64,000 nucleotides of DNA, taken from the NCBI RefSeq assembly GCF_007994075.1, contig NZ_VIWU01000001.1, forward strand, positions 3,968,001-4,032,000, given 5' to 3'. This stretch comes from Pseudonocardia hierapolitana. Lineage in GTDB: Bacteria > Actinomycetota > Actinomycetes > Mycobacteriales > Pseudonocardiaceae. A program made the translations under genes and the position numbers. The notes beneath the pieces were generated by a model. It saw nothing but the letters and a program-made list of their open reading frames with translations. It ran no database searches and had not been told where the DNA came from. Of this stretch, positions 26,916 through 35,181 are shown piece after piece. Position 1 is the first letter of the stretch; each line of letters starts with the position of its first letter.

Positions 26916-27488
26916 TCAGACGTCCTCGGCCTCCTGCGTGGCCGGGTCCCAGGACAGGCCCGGCACACCCCAGCCGTTGCGCTTGAGCATCTTCTTCGCG
27001 GCGCGCTGGTTGCGGCCCACGAGACGGTCGATGTAGATGAGGCCGTCGAGGTGGTCGGTCTCGTGCTGCAGGCAGCGCGCGAGGAACCCGCGGCCCTCCA
27101 CCTCCACCGGTTTGCCGTCGGTGTCGACCCCGGTGACACGGGCCCAGTCGGCGCGGCCGGTGGGGAAGTGCTCGGCGGGCACCGACAGGCAGCCCTCCTC
27201 GTCGTCCTCCGGGTCCGGCATCGTCTCGGGCCGCTCCGACGTCTCGAGCACCGGGTTGACGACGACGCCCCGCACCCGCGTCCGCGTCACCTCGTCCGGG
27301 CAGTCGTAGACGAACACGCGCAGGTCGACCCCGATCTGGTTCGCCGCGAGCCCCACCCCTTCCGCGGCGGCCATGGTCTCGAACATGTCCTCGACCAGGG
27401 TTTTCAGCTCGTCGTCGAACGCTTCGACGGGGCGGGTGGGCCGGTGCAGGACCGGATCGCCGATGATGCGGATGGGACGGACGGACAC
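26916..27488 (-). CDS. def: Peptide deformylase
   Basis: Removes the formyl group from the N-terminal methionine of new proteins, using a divalent metal. 190 residues. The three hallmark motifs are present: [10 protein letters not shown] (44-53), EGCLSVP (98-104, metal Cys100) and QHETDHLDG (141-149, metal His142 and His146 with catalytic Glu143). The insertion of acidic residues PDPEDDEEG just before motif 2 is typical of actinobacterial type I enzymes. It is divergent from the DUF3263 gene. Confidence 0.95.
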   Translation of the reverse strand: MSVRPIRIIGDPVLHRPTRPVEAFDDELKTLVEDMFETMAAAEGVGLAANQIGVDLRVFVYDCPDEVTRTRVRGVVVNPVLETSERPETMPDPEDDEEGCLSVPAEHFPTGRADWARVTGVDTDGKPVEVEGRGFLARCLQHETDHLDGLIYIDRLVGRNQRAAKKMLKRNGWGVPGLSWDPATQEAEDV

Positions 27489-27577
27489 GCCGCGACCCTA
27501 CGTGGTGCCCCCGTTTCCCGATCGGGCAGCGCGTGGCTGCCCGGTTCCTGTCCGATCCCCGTGGTTCAATGGCCGAC

Positions 27578-27601
27578 GCGAATGACAGGTGTGTCATTCG
27601 C
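27578..27601. promoter_or_regulatory. Perfect 10-bp inverted repeat (GCGAATGACA-N4-TGTCATTCGC)
   Basis: The two 10-base arms are exact reverse complements separated by GGTG. The site lies 26 bp before the DUF3263 start and 89 bp before the divergent def start, in the right place for a dimeric repressor acting on the DUF3263 promoter. The regulator is not identified. Confidence 0.55.
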
Positions 27602-27627
27602 CCTCAGCGAGCCCCACGAGGAGCGTG

Positions 27628-27933
27628 ATGGAGTCGGCCACCGAACCCAGCGGGCGCGCTCCCGTCGGCGGCGCGGCAGGTGCGCTGGACCGCAGGGAGC
27701 GCGAGATCCTCGCCTTCGAGGGTCAGTGGTGGAAGTACGCGGGCGCCAAGGAACAGGCCATCCGCGAGCTGTTCGACATGTCCGCCACACGCTATTACCA
27801 GGTGCTCAACGCCCTCGTCGACAAGCCGGAGGCGATGGCGGTCGACCCACTGCTCGTCAAGCGGCTCCGCCGGCTGCGCGCAAGCCGGCAACGCACTCGT
27901 GCGGCGCGCCGCCTGGGAATCGAGCCGTGGTGA
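27628..27933 (+). CDS. DUF3263 family protein
   Basis: 101 residues matching the small actinobacterial DUF3263 family: LDRREREILAFEGQWWKYAGAKEQAIRELF and MSATRYYQVLNALVDKPEA. The run is helix-turn-helix-like and has been suggested to bind DNA, though no function is established. ATG at 27628 follows GAGGAGCG at 5-6 bases; upstream in-frame sequence overlaps the palindrome and is unlikely to be coding. The basic C-terminus (KRLRRLRASRQRTRAARRLG) would suit nucleic-acid binding. Confidence 0.85.
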   Translation: MESATEPSGRAPVGGAAGALDRREREILAFEGQWWKYAGAKEQAIRELFDMSATRYYQVLNALVDKPEAMAVDPLLVKRLRRLRASRQRTRAARRLGIEPW

Positions 27934-28042
27934 CGGCAGCATGATCGGCGATCGGGTCGCCCCGGCGACTCCGCACTGACCGGAACCCCCAGCACACGGA
28001 GGCCAGCGTGATCGAGTCCGCGACCGCAGTCGAGGTCCGGTC

Positions 28043-28981
28043 GTGACCACGCCAGGTGCGGGTGGCGGTCCCTCGCCGTTGCGGCTCGGTGGACTCGGGC
28101 TGATCGGCGTCGCGGTCGTCGCCGCGATCATCGGCCTGGTGAACATGGCCACGAGCGGCGACCCGGCCACCACGGTGACCCCGTCGGCCGACGCGTCGAA
28201 CGTCACCTCGGCGCCCGCCGAGGTGCCGCCGCCCGTCGGGCCCCTGCCCACGGACGCCGCCGGGATGCCGCTCCCGCCGGGCACCGAGCCTGCGCCCGGA
28301 GAGCCCGCGCCGGGTGCCGTGCCCGGGGAGCCCGTTCCGGGCGCCGTTCCGCCCGGGGAAGCGGCACCTGCCCCGGGTGCACCCGGGGAGGCGGCCCCCG
28401 GAGCACCGGCACCTGCACCGCAGGCCGCACCGGCTCCGGGCGCCCCCGCTCCCGGCGTGCCTGCGCCCGAGGCACCGGCACCGGCTCCCGGTGCCCCGGC
28501 GCAGGAGCCTGCTCCCGCACCGGCCCCGGCACCGCAACAGGCGCCGGCAGCACCGGCTCCGGCGCCTGCACCGAGCGGCGGCGCGCCGATGGCCGCTCCG
28601 GCCCCCGCACCGAGCGACGGTGGCAGCGGTGCCCGCACCGGCGGCGACACCGGGACCGCGAGGAGCGGTGGCGGTGGCGGCGGCGGCACGAGCGTCGCCC
28701 GCCTCCCGCTGCGCGTCTACAACAACAGCACGATCAGCGGCCTGGCCACGCGTGCCGCCGAGGACTTCCGCAAGGCGGGCTGGCCGATCGACGAGATCGG
28801 CAACTACCCGCAGGGCATCATCCCGACGACCACGGTCTACTACCGGCCCGGCACCGAGGAGGAGGCGGCCGCCAAGGCGCTGGCCGAGCAGTTCCGGATG
28901 CGGGTCAACCCCCGGTTCGAAGGCCTCCAGCACGCCTCTCCGGGCATCATCGTGATCGTCACGAACGACTACGGCCGCTGA
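28043..28981 (+). CDS. LytR_C domain membrane protein with long Pro/Ala linker
   Basis: 312 residues. A single transmembrane helix near the N-terminus (LGLIGVAVVAAIIGLVNMA) is followed by about 165 residues rich in Pro, Ala and Gly (about 55-215) with imperfect PAPGAPA-type repeats, then a LytR_C-type domain (LPLRVYNNSTISGLATRAAEDFRKAGW to IIVIVTNDYGR). The domain probably lies outside the membrane, linked to the cell wall, with the Pro/Ala stretch as a spacer. Its place beside DUF3263 and CDC48 matches the M. tuberculosis Rv0431 position, from memory. Confidence 0.82.
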   Translation: MTTPGAGGGPSPLRLGGLGLIGVAVVAAIIGLVNMATSGDPATTVTPSADASNVTSAPAEVPPPVGPLPTDAAGMPLPPGTEPAPGEPAPGAVPGEPVPGAVPPGEAAPAPGAPGEAAPGAPAPAPQAAPAPGAPAPGVPAPEAPAPAPGAPAQEPAPAPAPAPQQAPAAPAPAPAPSGGAPMAAPAPAPSDGGSGARTGGDTGTARSGGGGGGGTSVARLPLRVYNNSTISGLATRAAEDFRKAGWPIDEIGNYPQGIIPTTTVYYRPGTEEEAAAKALAEQFRMRVNPRFEGLQHASPGIIVIVTNDYGR

Positions 28982-28988
28982 GCCACGA

Positions 28989-31208
28989 TCAGGACTGGCG
29001 GCGGTCCGCGTAGGCCTGCAGCTGGGCGAGCTGCAGCGGGTCGAGCGACGGCGGCACCGCGGCCCGCGCCGCCGCGATGTGCGCGGCGGTCACCTCGGTC
29101 GCTTCCAGCGACTCCCGCATCGCCGTGAGCGCCGCCTCGCGCAGCACGGCGGCGCAGTCGGCGGCCGAGTAGCCCTCCAGCTCGGCGCCGAGGGCATCGA
29201 GGTCGACGTCCGGGGCAAGCGGGGTGTGCCGGCCCGCCGCCCGCAGGATCTCGGCGCGCGCCGCGGCGTCCGGCGGCGGCACGTACACGAGCCGCTCGAG
29301 CCGCCCGGGCCGCAGCAGCGCGGGATCGATCAGCTCGGGCCGGTTGGTCGCGCCGACGACGATCACGTCCCGCCGGGGCTCGGCGCCGTCGAGCTCGGTG
29401 AGCAGGGCGGCGACCACCCGGTCGGCCACCCCCGAGTCGGACGACTGCCCGCGCCGCGGCGCCAGTGCGTCCACCTCGTCGAGGAAGACGAGCGCAGGCG
29501 CGGCGTCAGCGGCCTTGCGGAAGAGCTCGCGGACAGCGCGCTCGGACTCGCCGACGTACTTGTCGAGCAGCTCGGCCCCCTTCACGGCGAAGACGTTCAG
29601 CTGCCCGGTGCCGGCGAGCGCGCGGAGCAGGAACGTCTTGCCGCAGCCGGGCGGGCCGTAGACGAGCACACCGCGCGGCGCGGCGACGCCGAGCCGGGCG
29701 AACGAGTCGGGGTACTGCAGCGGCCACAGCACCGACTCGGTGAGCGCCTGCTTGACCTCGACCATGTCCCCGACCTGGTCGAGCGTGATGCCCCCGGTCT
29801 GCAGGGTGTCCGACGAGGACATCGAGATCGGGCGGACCGAGCCGACGGCGTCGAGCAGATCCTCCTGCGTGATGCGCGGCTCGCCCTCGCCCGCATGCCG
29901 CAACGCGGCCTGCACCGCGGCCTCCCGGCGCACGGCGACCAGGTCGGCGGCGACGAACCCGGGGGCGCGCTCGGCCACGGCCTTGAGCTCCACACCGTCG
30001 GCGAGCGGGACGGTGGCCAGCAGGCGTCTTAGCAGCTCGGCGCGCGTGCGCAGGTCGGGCAGGGCGAGCCCGAGCTCGCGGTCGACGAGGTCGGGCGCCC
30101 GCAGCCGAGGATCGACCGACTCCGGCGCCGAGGTCGTCGCGACGAGCGCGAGCCCCGGGGTGTCCACCGCGGCGCGCAGCGCGTCCAGCGCCACGGTGGC
30201 GAGCGGCGGTGGGGACGCGGCCGGCAGCAGCGCCTCGACGTCGGTGACGACGAGGAGCGTGCGGCCGCCGGCACGGGCCTTGCCGACGATGTCGTGCACG
30301 CGCTGCGACGCGGTGCCCGCTTCGAGGGCGGCGATCCCCGGCGCGGCGAGCTCGACGGTGGTGGCCCCGACGGCGGCGGCCGCGCTGCGCGCGAGGGTCA
30401 GCTTGCCGACCCCCTCCGGCCCCACGAGCAGCACGCCGAGGCGCGCGGACCCGCCGAGGCGGGTGAGCAGCTCGGGGCGGTCGAGGGTGAGCTCGAGCCA
30501 CTCGACGAGCTTGCGTGCCGCCTCGGTGTTGCCGACGAGCTCCTCGACCGGCAGGGCGGGCTCCGCGGGCGCGTTCGCGGTGACGGGGCGGGCCGGTGTT
30601 CCCGCGCTCGTGGCCTGTGCTGGAGATGCGGCCACGGCCCCGCCGGTGGCCGCGCCACCCTCCCAGCCCACCACGGTGCTCGGCCGGACGGCCACCGCGC
30701 CGGCCGGCTCGACGGATGCGACGGTGAGCAGCTCCGTGGTCCACGCGCTCCCCAGCGCTCCTGCAACCCGCTGCCGGGCCGCGGGTGCGTCCAGCCCGGG
30801 GGCCGGCGCGATGTCCTGGGGCAGCAGCGACACGGCGTCCCCGCCCGTCACGATCTTGCCCACGAGCGCCAGCCGGACCGTCTCCGGCGTGAGCGCGGCG
30901 CGCGCCAGCCGCGACCCGGTGAGCAGCACCCGCCGGGCCGGCTGCACGCTCGCCGGTGCCACGACGACGGCGGCGCCGTCGGAGAGCCCGGCGTTGGAGA
31001 GCGTGACGTCGTCGAGGGTGGCCTGACCCGCGGGCGCCTCGGAGGGCGCGACGAGGGCCGTGGTCACCCGCGCCCCCGTGAGGGTCACGGCGTCCCACGA
31101 GCGCAGCCCGAGCGCGTCGATGACCTCGGGGTGCAGCCGGACGACGCCCCGCCGGGCGTCCGCTGCGGAGGCGGCGAGCCGGGCGACCAGGGTGATGGAG
31201 GGAACCAC
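28989..31208 (-). CDS. CDC48-like double AAA+ ATPase with a degenerate first ATPase domain
   Basis: 739 residues: CDC48-type N domain (1 to about 190), D1 AAA domain (about 235-430) and D2 (about 480-700). D2 is intact: Walker A GPPGCGKT (near 519), Walker B LVFLDEVDAL (near 576), pore-loop KYVG, GATNRPELIDPALLRPGRLE. D1 is altered: Walker A reads GPEGVGKLT, Walker B reads LLVVTDVEALL with Val in place of the catalytic Glu, and the arginine-finger region is divergent, so D1 probably does not hydrolyse ATP. GTG at 31208 follows TAGCGT by 7 bases, suggesting a leaderless mRNA. Confidence 0.88.
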   Translation of the reverse strand: MVPSITLVARLAASAADARRGVVRLHPEVIDALGLRSWDAVTLTGARVTTALVAPSEAPAGQATLDDVTLSNAGLSDGAAVVVAPASVQPARRVLLTGSRLARAALTPETVRLALVGKIVTGGDAVSLLPQDIAPAPGLDAPAARQRVAGALGSAWTTELLTVASVEPAGAVAVRPSTVVGWEGGAATGGAVAASPAQATSAGTPARPVTANAPAEPALPVEELVGNTEAARKLVEWLELTLDRPELLTRLGGSARLGVLLVGPEGVGKLTLARSAAAAVGATTVELAAPGIAALEAGTASQRVHDIVGKARAGGRTLLVVTDVEALLPAASPPPLATVALDALRAAVDTPGLALVATTSAPESVDPRLRAPDLVDRELGLALPDLRTRAELLRRLLATVPLADGVELKAVAERAPGFVAADLVAVRREAAVQAALRHAGEGEPRITQEDLLDAVGSVRPISMSSSDTLQTGGITLDQVGDMVEVKQALTESVLWPLQYPDSFARLGVAAPRGVLVYGPPGCGKTFLLRALAGTGQLNVFAVKGAELLDKYVGESERAVRELFRKAADAAPALVFLDEVDALAPRRGQSSDSGVADRVVAALLTELDGAEPRRDVIVVGATNRPELIDPALLRPGRLERLVYVPPPDAAARAEILRAAGRHTPLAPDVDLDALGAELEGYSAADCAAVLREAALTAMRESLEATEVTAAHIAAARAAVPPSLDPLQLAQLQAYADRRQS

Positions 31209-31215
31209 GCCGCAG

Positions 31216-31221
31216 ACGCTA
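31216..31221 (-). promoter_or_regulatory. TAGCGT -10 box of the CDC48-like gene
   Basis: Minus-strand TAGCGT is 7 bases upstream of the GTG at 31208, consistent with a leaderless transcript. The rest of the 31209-31483 gap holds the unmarked promoter of the liv operon; I see no other gene in it. Confidence 0.4.
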
Positions 31222-31483
31222 TCGGGGACGGGGCGGACCCGTGCGCGCACCGAGACGCCGTGGCGGTCACGGTCGGTGTGGCGCCGTGCGCGATGCGCTA
31301 CAGCCGGGCGTCGGACGGATAACGGGGCGTCAACATTCCGGCCGCTCCCTCTCCACGTGGGGGTGGTTCGCCGGAACATCCCTGACCACGATGTGCCGGG
31401 CCGCCGGCGGGGCGGCCCGGGCGAAGGGGCTCGAGCGTGGCGGTACGACGAGGTACGGCGCACCTGCGACGGGAGTGGTCGCG

Positions 31484-32290
31484 GTGCTGAGCGTGCGCGG
31501 GCTGTCGGTGCGCTACGGGCGCTCGGTGCGGGCCCTCGAGGACGTGGACGTCGAGGTCCGCGACGGCGTGCTCGCGGTGCTCGGGGGCAACGGAGCGGGG
31601 AAGTCGACCCTGCTGCGAACCGTCTCCGGCACCGTGCGGATGCACGGAGGCGCGGTCACCGCGGGCGAGGTCCTCGTCGACGGCACCCGGGTGGACCGGA
31701 TGGACCCGGCCGCGGTGGTGCGCCGCGGGGTGGTCGCGGTGCCGGAGGGCCGGCAGGTGTTCGCCCGGATGACGGTGGAGGAGAACCTGCGCGCGGGCGG
31801 GCTGGGCGCCCGCTCGGCGGCTGTCCGCGCAGCCGCGCGCGAGCGGGTGCACGAGCTCTTCCCCGTGCTCGTGGAGCGGGCGCGGCAGCGCGCGGGCCTG
31901 CTGTCCGGTGGCGAGCAGCAGATGCTGGCGATCGGCAGGGCCCTGATGTCCGGGCCGAAGCTGCTCCTGCTCGACGAGCCGTCGCTCGGCCTCGCGCCGC
32001 AGATGGTGGCGCGGATCGGGGCGATCATCAGCGAGATCCACGCCCAGGGCACGGCGGTCGTGCTCGTGGAGCAGAACGCGACGATGGCGCTGCAGGTGGC
32101 CGACCACGCCGTGGCGCTGGAAGTCGGTCGCGTCGCGCTGGCCGGTCCGGCCTCGGAGCTGGCGGCCAGCGACGAGGTGCAGCGGCTCTACCTCGGCGGG
32201 CACGCCGAGTCGGCCGAGCAGGCGGCGGCCGAGGCGCGCGAGGCGGAGCGTCAGCTGTCCGGACGCACCCTCGCGAGGTGGACGGCATGA
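31484..32290 (+). CDS. livF: Branched-chain amino-acid type ABC transporter ATP-binding protein (LivF)
   Basis: 268 residues: Walker A GGNGAGKSTL (about 33-42), signature LSGGEQQMLAIGRALM and Walker B LLLLDEPSLGLAP, all typical of LivF. GTG at 31484 lies 8 bases after GGGAG; GTG at 31475 is an alternative. First gene of a five-gene Liv importer with every junction overlapping. The substrate could be a branched-chain amino acid, amide, urea or aromatic compound; sequence does not tell. The extra Ala/Glu-rich tail after QRLYLGG is not conserved. Confidence 0.9.
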   Translation: MLSVRGLSVRYGRSVRALEDVDVEVRDGVLAVLGGNGAGKSTLLRTVSGTVRMHGGAVTAGEVLVDGTRVDRMDPAAVVRRGVVAVPEGRQVFARMTVEENLRAGGLGARSAAVRAAARERVHELFPVLVERARQRAGLLSGGEQQMLAIGRALMSGPKLLLLDEPSLGLAPQMVARIGAIISEIHAQGTAVVLVEQNATMALQVADHAVALEVGRVALAGPASELAASDEVQRLYLGGHAESAEQAAAEAREAERQLSGRTLARWTA

Positions 32291-33120
32291 AGGCGGACAC
32301 CGCGCGTGCGGACGCCGAGTCGCTGACCGACCGCGCCGACGTCCCCGAGCTGCGCGTCGAGGGGGTGAGCCTGCGCTTCGCCGGCGTCACCGCCCTCGAC
32401 GACGTGTCGTTCACCGTGCGCCCCGGCACCGTCCACGCGCTCATCGGCCCGAACGGCGCGGGCAAGTCGAGCTGCTTCAACGTGATCTGCGGGGTCTACC
32501 GGCCGACGGCGGGCCGGGTCCGGCTCGGCGACACGGTCCTGACCGGGATGCGCCCGCACCGCCTCGCCCGGCTCGGCGTGGGCCGCTCCTTCCAGAACAT
32601 CGCCCTGTCGCAGCACTCGACCGTGCTGGACAACGTCATGCTCGGCCGCCACACGCTCACCCGTGGCGGGTTCCTGTCGGGCGGCCTGCGGTTGCCGTGG
32701 GTCGCCCGGCAGGAACGGGTGCACGTAGGGCGGGCGGAGGAGATCTGCGAGTTCCTCGGAATCGCCGACCGACTGCACACGCCAGTCGCGGCCCTGCCCT
32801 ACGGCGTGGCGAAGCTCGTGGACGTGGCGCGCGCCCTGGCCGTCGAACCGCGGGTGCTGCTGCTGGACGAGCCGGTCGCCGGGCTCAACGCCGTGGAGAC
32901 CGCGGTGATGGCGAGCACCATCCGCGCCCTGCGCGACGCGCTGGGCATCTCGGTGCTGCTCGTCGAGCACGACATGGGGCTCGTCATGGGCATCGCCGAC
33001 CGGGTCAGCGTGCTCGACTTCGGCCGCCTCATCGCCGACGGCGAGCCTGCGGCCGTGCAGCGCGACCCCGAAGTGGTCCGCGCCTACCTCGGGGCGGCCG
33101 ACGAGCAGGAGCCCCGATGA
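32287..33120 (+). CDS. livG: Branched-chain amino-acid type ABC transporter ATP-binding protein (LivG)
   Basis: 277 residues: Walker A GPNGAGKSS (about 57-65), LivG-type VGRSFQNIALSQHSTVLDNVMLG, and Walker B LLLDEPVAGLN. The signature loop reads LPYGVAKLVDVARAL in place of LSGGQ, the usual LivG variation. ATG at 32287 overlaps the livF stop and the own stop overlaps livH. It pairs with LivF to energise the importer. Confidence 0.9.
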   Translation: MKADTARADAESLTDRADVPELRVEGVSLRFAGVTALDDVSFTVRPGTVHALIGPNGAGKSSCFNVICGVYRPTAGRVRLGDTVLTGMRPHRLARLGVGRSFQNIALSQHSTVLDNVMLGRHTLTRGGFLSGGLRLPWVARQERVHVGRAEEICEFLGIADRLHTPVAALPYGVAKLVDVARALAVEPRVLLLDEPVAGLNAVETAVMASTIRALRDALGISVLLVEHDMGLVMGIADRVSVLDFGRLIADGEPAAVQRDPEVVRAYLGAADEQEPR

Positions 33121-33995
33121 ACACGTTCGTCCAGCTCCTCGTGAACGGCCTGGGCAAGGGCGCGGTGTACGCGCTGCTCGCGCTGGGCTTCGTCGTCATC
33201 TTCAAGGCCACCGAGGTGATCAACTTCGCGCACGGGTCGTTGGCCCTGATCGGCGGCTACCTCATCGCGGTCACCGTCGACACCCTCGGCTTCCCGCTCG
33301 CTGCCCTGCTCGGAGTGGTGGGCGCGGGGCTGGCCGCGCTGCTGATCGAGCGGCTGCTGCTCTCGCGCAGCCGCTTCGCCACCCCCGACAGCCTCGCGCT
33401 GCTCACGATCGGCATCGACGTCGTGGTCGTCGAGGACATCTTCCGCAGGCTCGGCACGACCGTGCCCTACCTGGGAGCGCCGTGGGACGCCCGGCCGATC
33501 CAGCTCGGCGGCGTCACGCTGTTCAGCACCCAACTGGTGGCGCTGGTCGTCGGGCTGGTGCTGATCACGGCGTTCTTCCTGGCGTTCCGCTTCACGAACT
33601 GGGGCATCGCGATGCGGGCCCAGGCGGAGAACCGCGAGGCCGCGGCGCTCATGGGCATCCGCAGCTCGCGCGTCACGGCCACGGCGTGGCTGGTGGCCGG
33701 GGTGCTCGCGGGGGTGGCCGTGATGTTCATCGTCACCCAGGACTTCTCCGGCACCGGGCTCTCCCGCACCACGCACGCCATCGCGTTCGCCGCGTTCCCG
33801 GCCGCGATCATCGGCGGGCTCGACTCGACGGCGGGGGCGGTCGTCGGCGGGGTCGTCGTCGGTCTGACGCAGGCGCTCACCGAGGTGTACGTGTCCATCC
33901 CGTTCGCGAAGGTGGCCGTCTTCCTGGTGATGCTCATCGTGCTGGTCGTGCGGCCCGCAGGGCTCTTCGGCACGAGGGAGCTCAGCCGTGTCTGA
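33117..33995 (+). CDS. livH: Branched-chain amino-acid type ABC transporter permease (LivH)
   Basis: 292 residues with eight or so membrane helices. The N-terminal NGLGKGAVYALLALGFVVIF and TEVINFAHGSLALIGGYL are the LivH signature, and MRAQAENREAAALMGI is the cytoplasmic coupling loop that contacts the ATPases. The stop overlaps the livM start region (33988-33995). One of the two permease subunits of the importer. Confidence 0.92.
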   Translation: MNTFVQLLVNGLGKGAVYALLALGFVVIFKATEVINFAHGSLALIGGYLIAVTVDTLGFPLAALLGVVGAGLAALLIERLLLSRSRFATPDSLALLTIGIDVVVVEDIFRRLGTTVPYLGAPWDARPIQLGGVTLFSTQLVALVVGLVLITAFFLAFRFTNWGIAMRAQAENREAAALMGIRSSRVTATAWLVAGVLAGVAVMFIVTQDFSGTGLSRTTHAIAFAAFPAAIIGGLDSTAGAVVGGVVVGLTQALTEVYVSIPFAKVAVFLVMLIVLVVRPAGLFGTRELSRV

Positions 33996-35181
33996 GGTGA
34001 TCACGGCGGTGCGCGCGCCCGCGGCCCCGGCACCCCGATCGCGGCGCGGGTCGGCGCTGCGGGCCCTCGCGTGGGCGGCGTTGCTGCTCGTCCTGCTCGT
34101 GCTCCCGCTCTACGTCGGGCCGGGCCTGCTGTCGGCGGGCCAGTACGTCATGGTCGGTGCCGTCGGAGCGATCGGGCTGACGCTCGTGATCGGCCAGGCG
34201 GGGCTGCTCTCGCTCGCCCACGCGTTCTTCCTGCTCGTCGGCGGCACGTCCTACGCGGTGCTGGCAGGCGAGACCGAGCAGGCCGGCAGCGAGTACATCG
34301 TCGGGCTGGGCCTGCCGCCGCTGCTCGCGCTGGTCGGCGCGGTCGTGATCTCCGCGCTGGCCGGGTTGGCGTTCGCGCCGGTGGCGGGCCGCCTCAAGGG
34401 CATCTACCTGGGGGTGGCCTCGCTCGCACTGGTGTTCCTCGGCTTCTACCTGGGGCAGGCCCTGCCGATGCTCACCGGCGGCGCCGCGAGCGGGCGCAAC
34501 CCCGAGCCGTTCTCGCTGTTCGGCTTCTCGTTCAGCAACGAGGGCTACCTCGCCGTGCTCGGCGTGCCGTTCCGGCAGTCGGAGCGGCTCTGGTACCTGT
34601 TCCTCGCGTTCACCGTGATCGCGTTCGTGCTGGCGCGCGGGGCCGTGCGCAGCCGGGTGGGCCGCGCGTGGCGAGGGGTGCGCGACAACGAGGCCGCTGC
34701 CGCCGTGATGGGCGTCAACGTGCTGCGGGCCAAGGCGGGAGCCTTCGCCGTGAGCGCCGCGTACGCCGGCCTGTCCGGGGTGATGGTCACGCTCTGGCTG
34801 GGCCTGCTCAAGCCCGACGAGAGCGAGTTCGGCACGTACGGGCTCAACACCTCCATCGCGTTCCTCGCGATGGCGATCATCGGCGGGCTGGGCTCGATCG
34901 CCGGCGCGGTGGTGGGCGCCCTGATCGTCTACGGCACACCGCAGGTGCTCACGCTGTTCGCCGACGAGCTCGGACTCGGCGACACGCTCGCCGGGCTCTC
35001 CCCGAACGTCATCAGCCTGTACGTCTACGGCCTCGCCGTGATCCTCGTGGTGCTCTTCGAGCCGGGCGGGCTGGCGGCGATCGGCCGTCGCATCGCGGGG
35101 TTCGCGACGCGCCGGCTCCATCCCGACGGGACCGCGGCAACGGCGCCGCGGTCGGCACCCCCAGGAGAGGACCGATCATGA
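33988..35181 (+). CDS. livM: Branched-chain amino-acid type ABC transporter permease (LivM)
   Basis: 397 residues, about ten helices. The run VMVGAVGAIGLTLVIGQAGLLSLAHAFFL and the coupling loop WRGVRDNEAAAAVMGVNVLRAKAGAFA are LivM features. GTG at 33988 overlaps the livH end by eight bases. The C-terminal tail after the last helix (FATRRLHPDGTAATAPR) is a hydrophilic extension. The stop overlaps the ATG of the binding protein. Confidence 0.92.
   Translation: MSEVITAVRAPAAPAPRSRRGSALRALAWAALLLVLLVLPLYVGPGLLSAGQYVMVGAVGAIGLTLVIGQAGLLSLAHAFFLLVGGTSYAVLAGETEQAGSEYIVGLGLPPLLALVGAVVISALAGLAFAPVAGRLKGIYLGVASLALVFLGFYLGQALPMLTGGAASGRNPEPFSLFGFSFSNEGYLAVLGVPFRQSERLWYLFLAFTVIAFVLARGAVRSRVGRAWRGVRDNEAAAAVMGVNVLRAKAGAFAVSAAYAGLSGVMVTLWLGLLKPDESEFGTYGLNTSIAFLAMAIIGGLGSIAGAVVGALIVYGTPQVLTLFADELGLGDTLAGLSPNVISLYVYGLAVILVVLFEPGGLAAIGRRIAGFATRRLHPDGTAATAPRSAPPGEDRS

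Noticed and set aside
28210..28620. Pro/Ala repeats in the LytR_C gene as a possible tandem-repeat or CRISPR array
   Set aside because: They are imperfect coding repeats of a spacer region, with no regular period or spacers.
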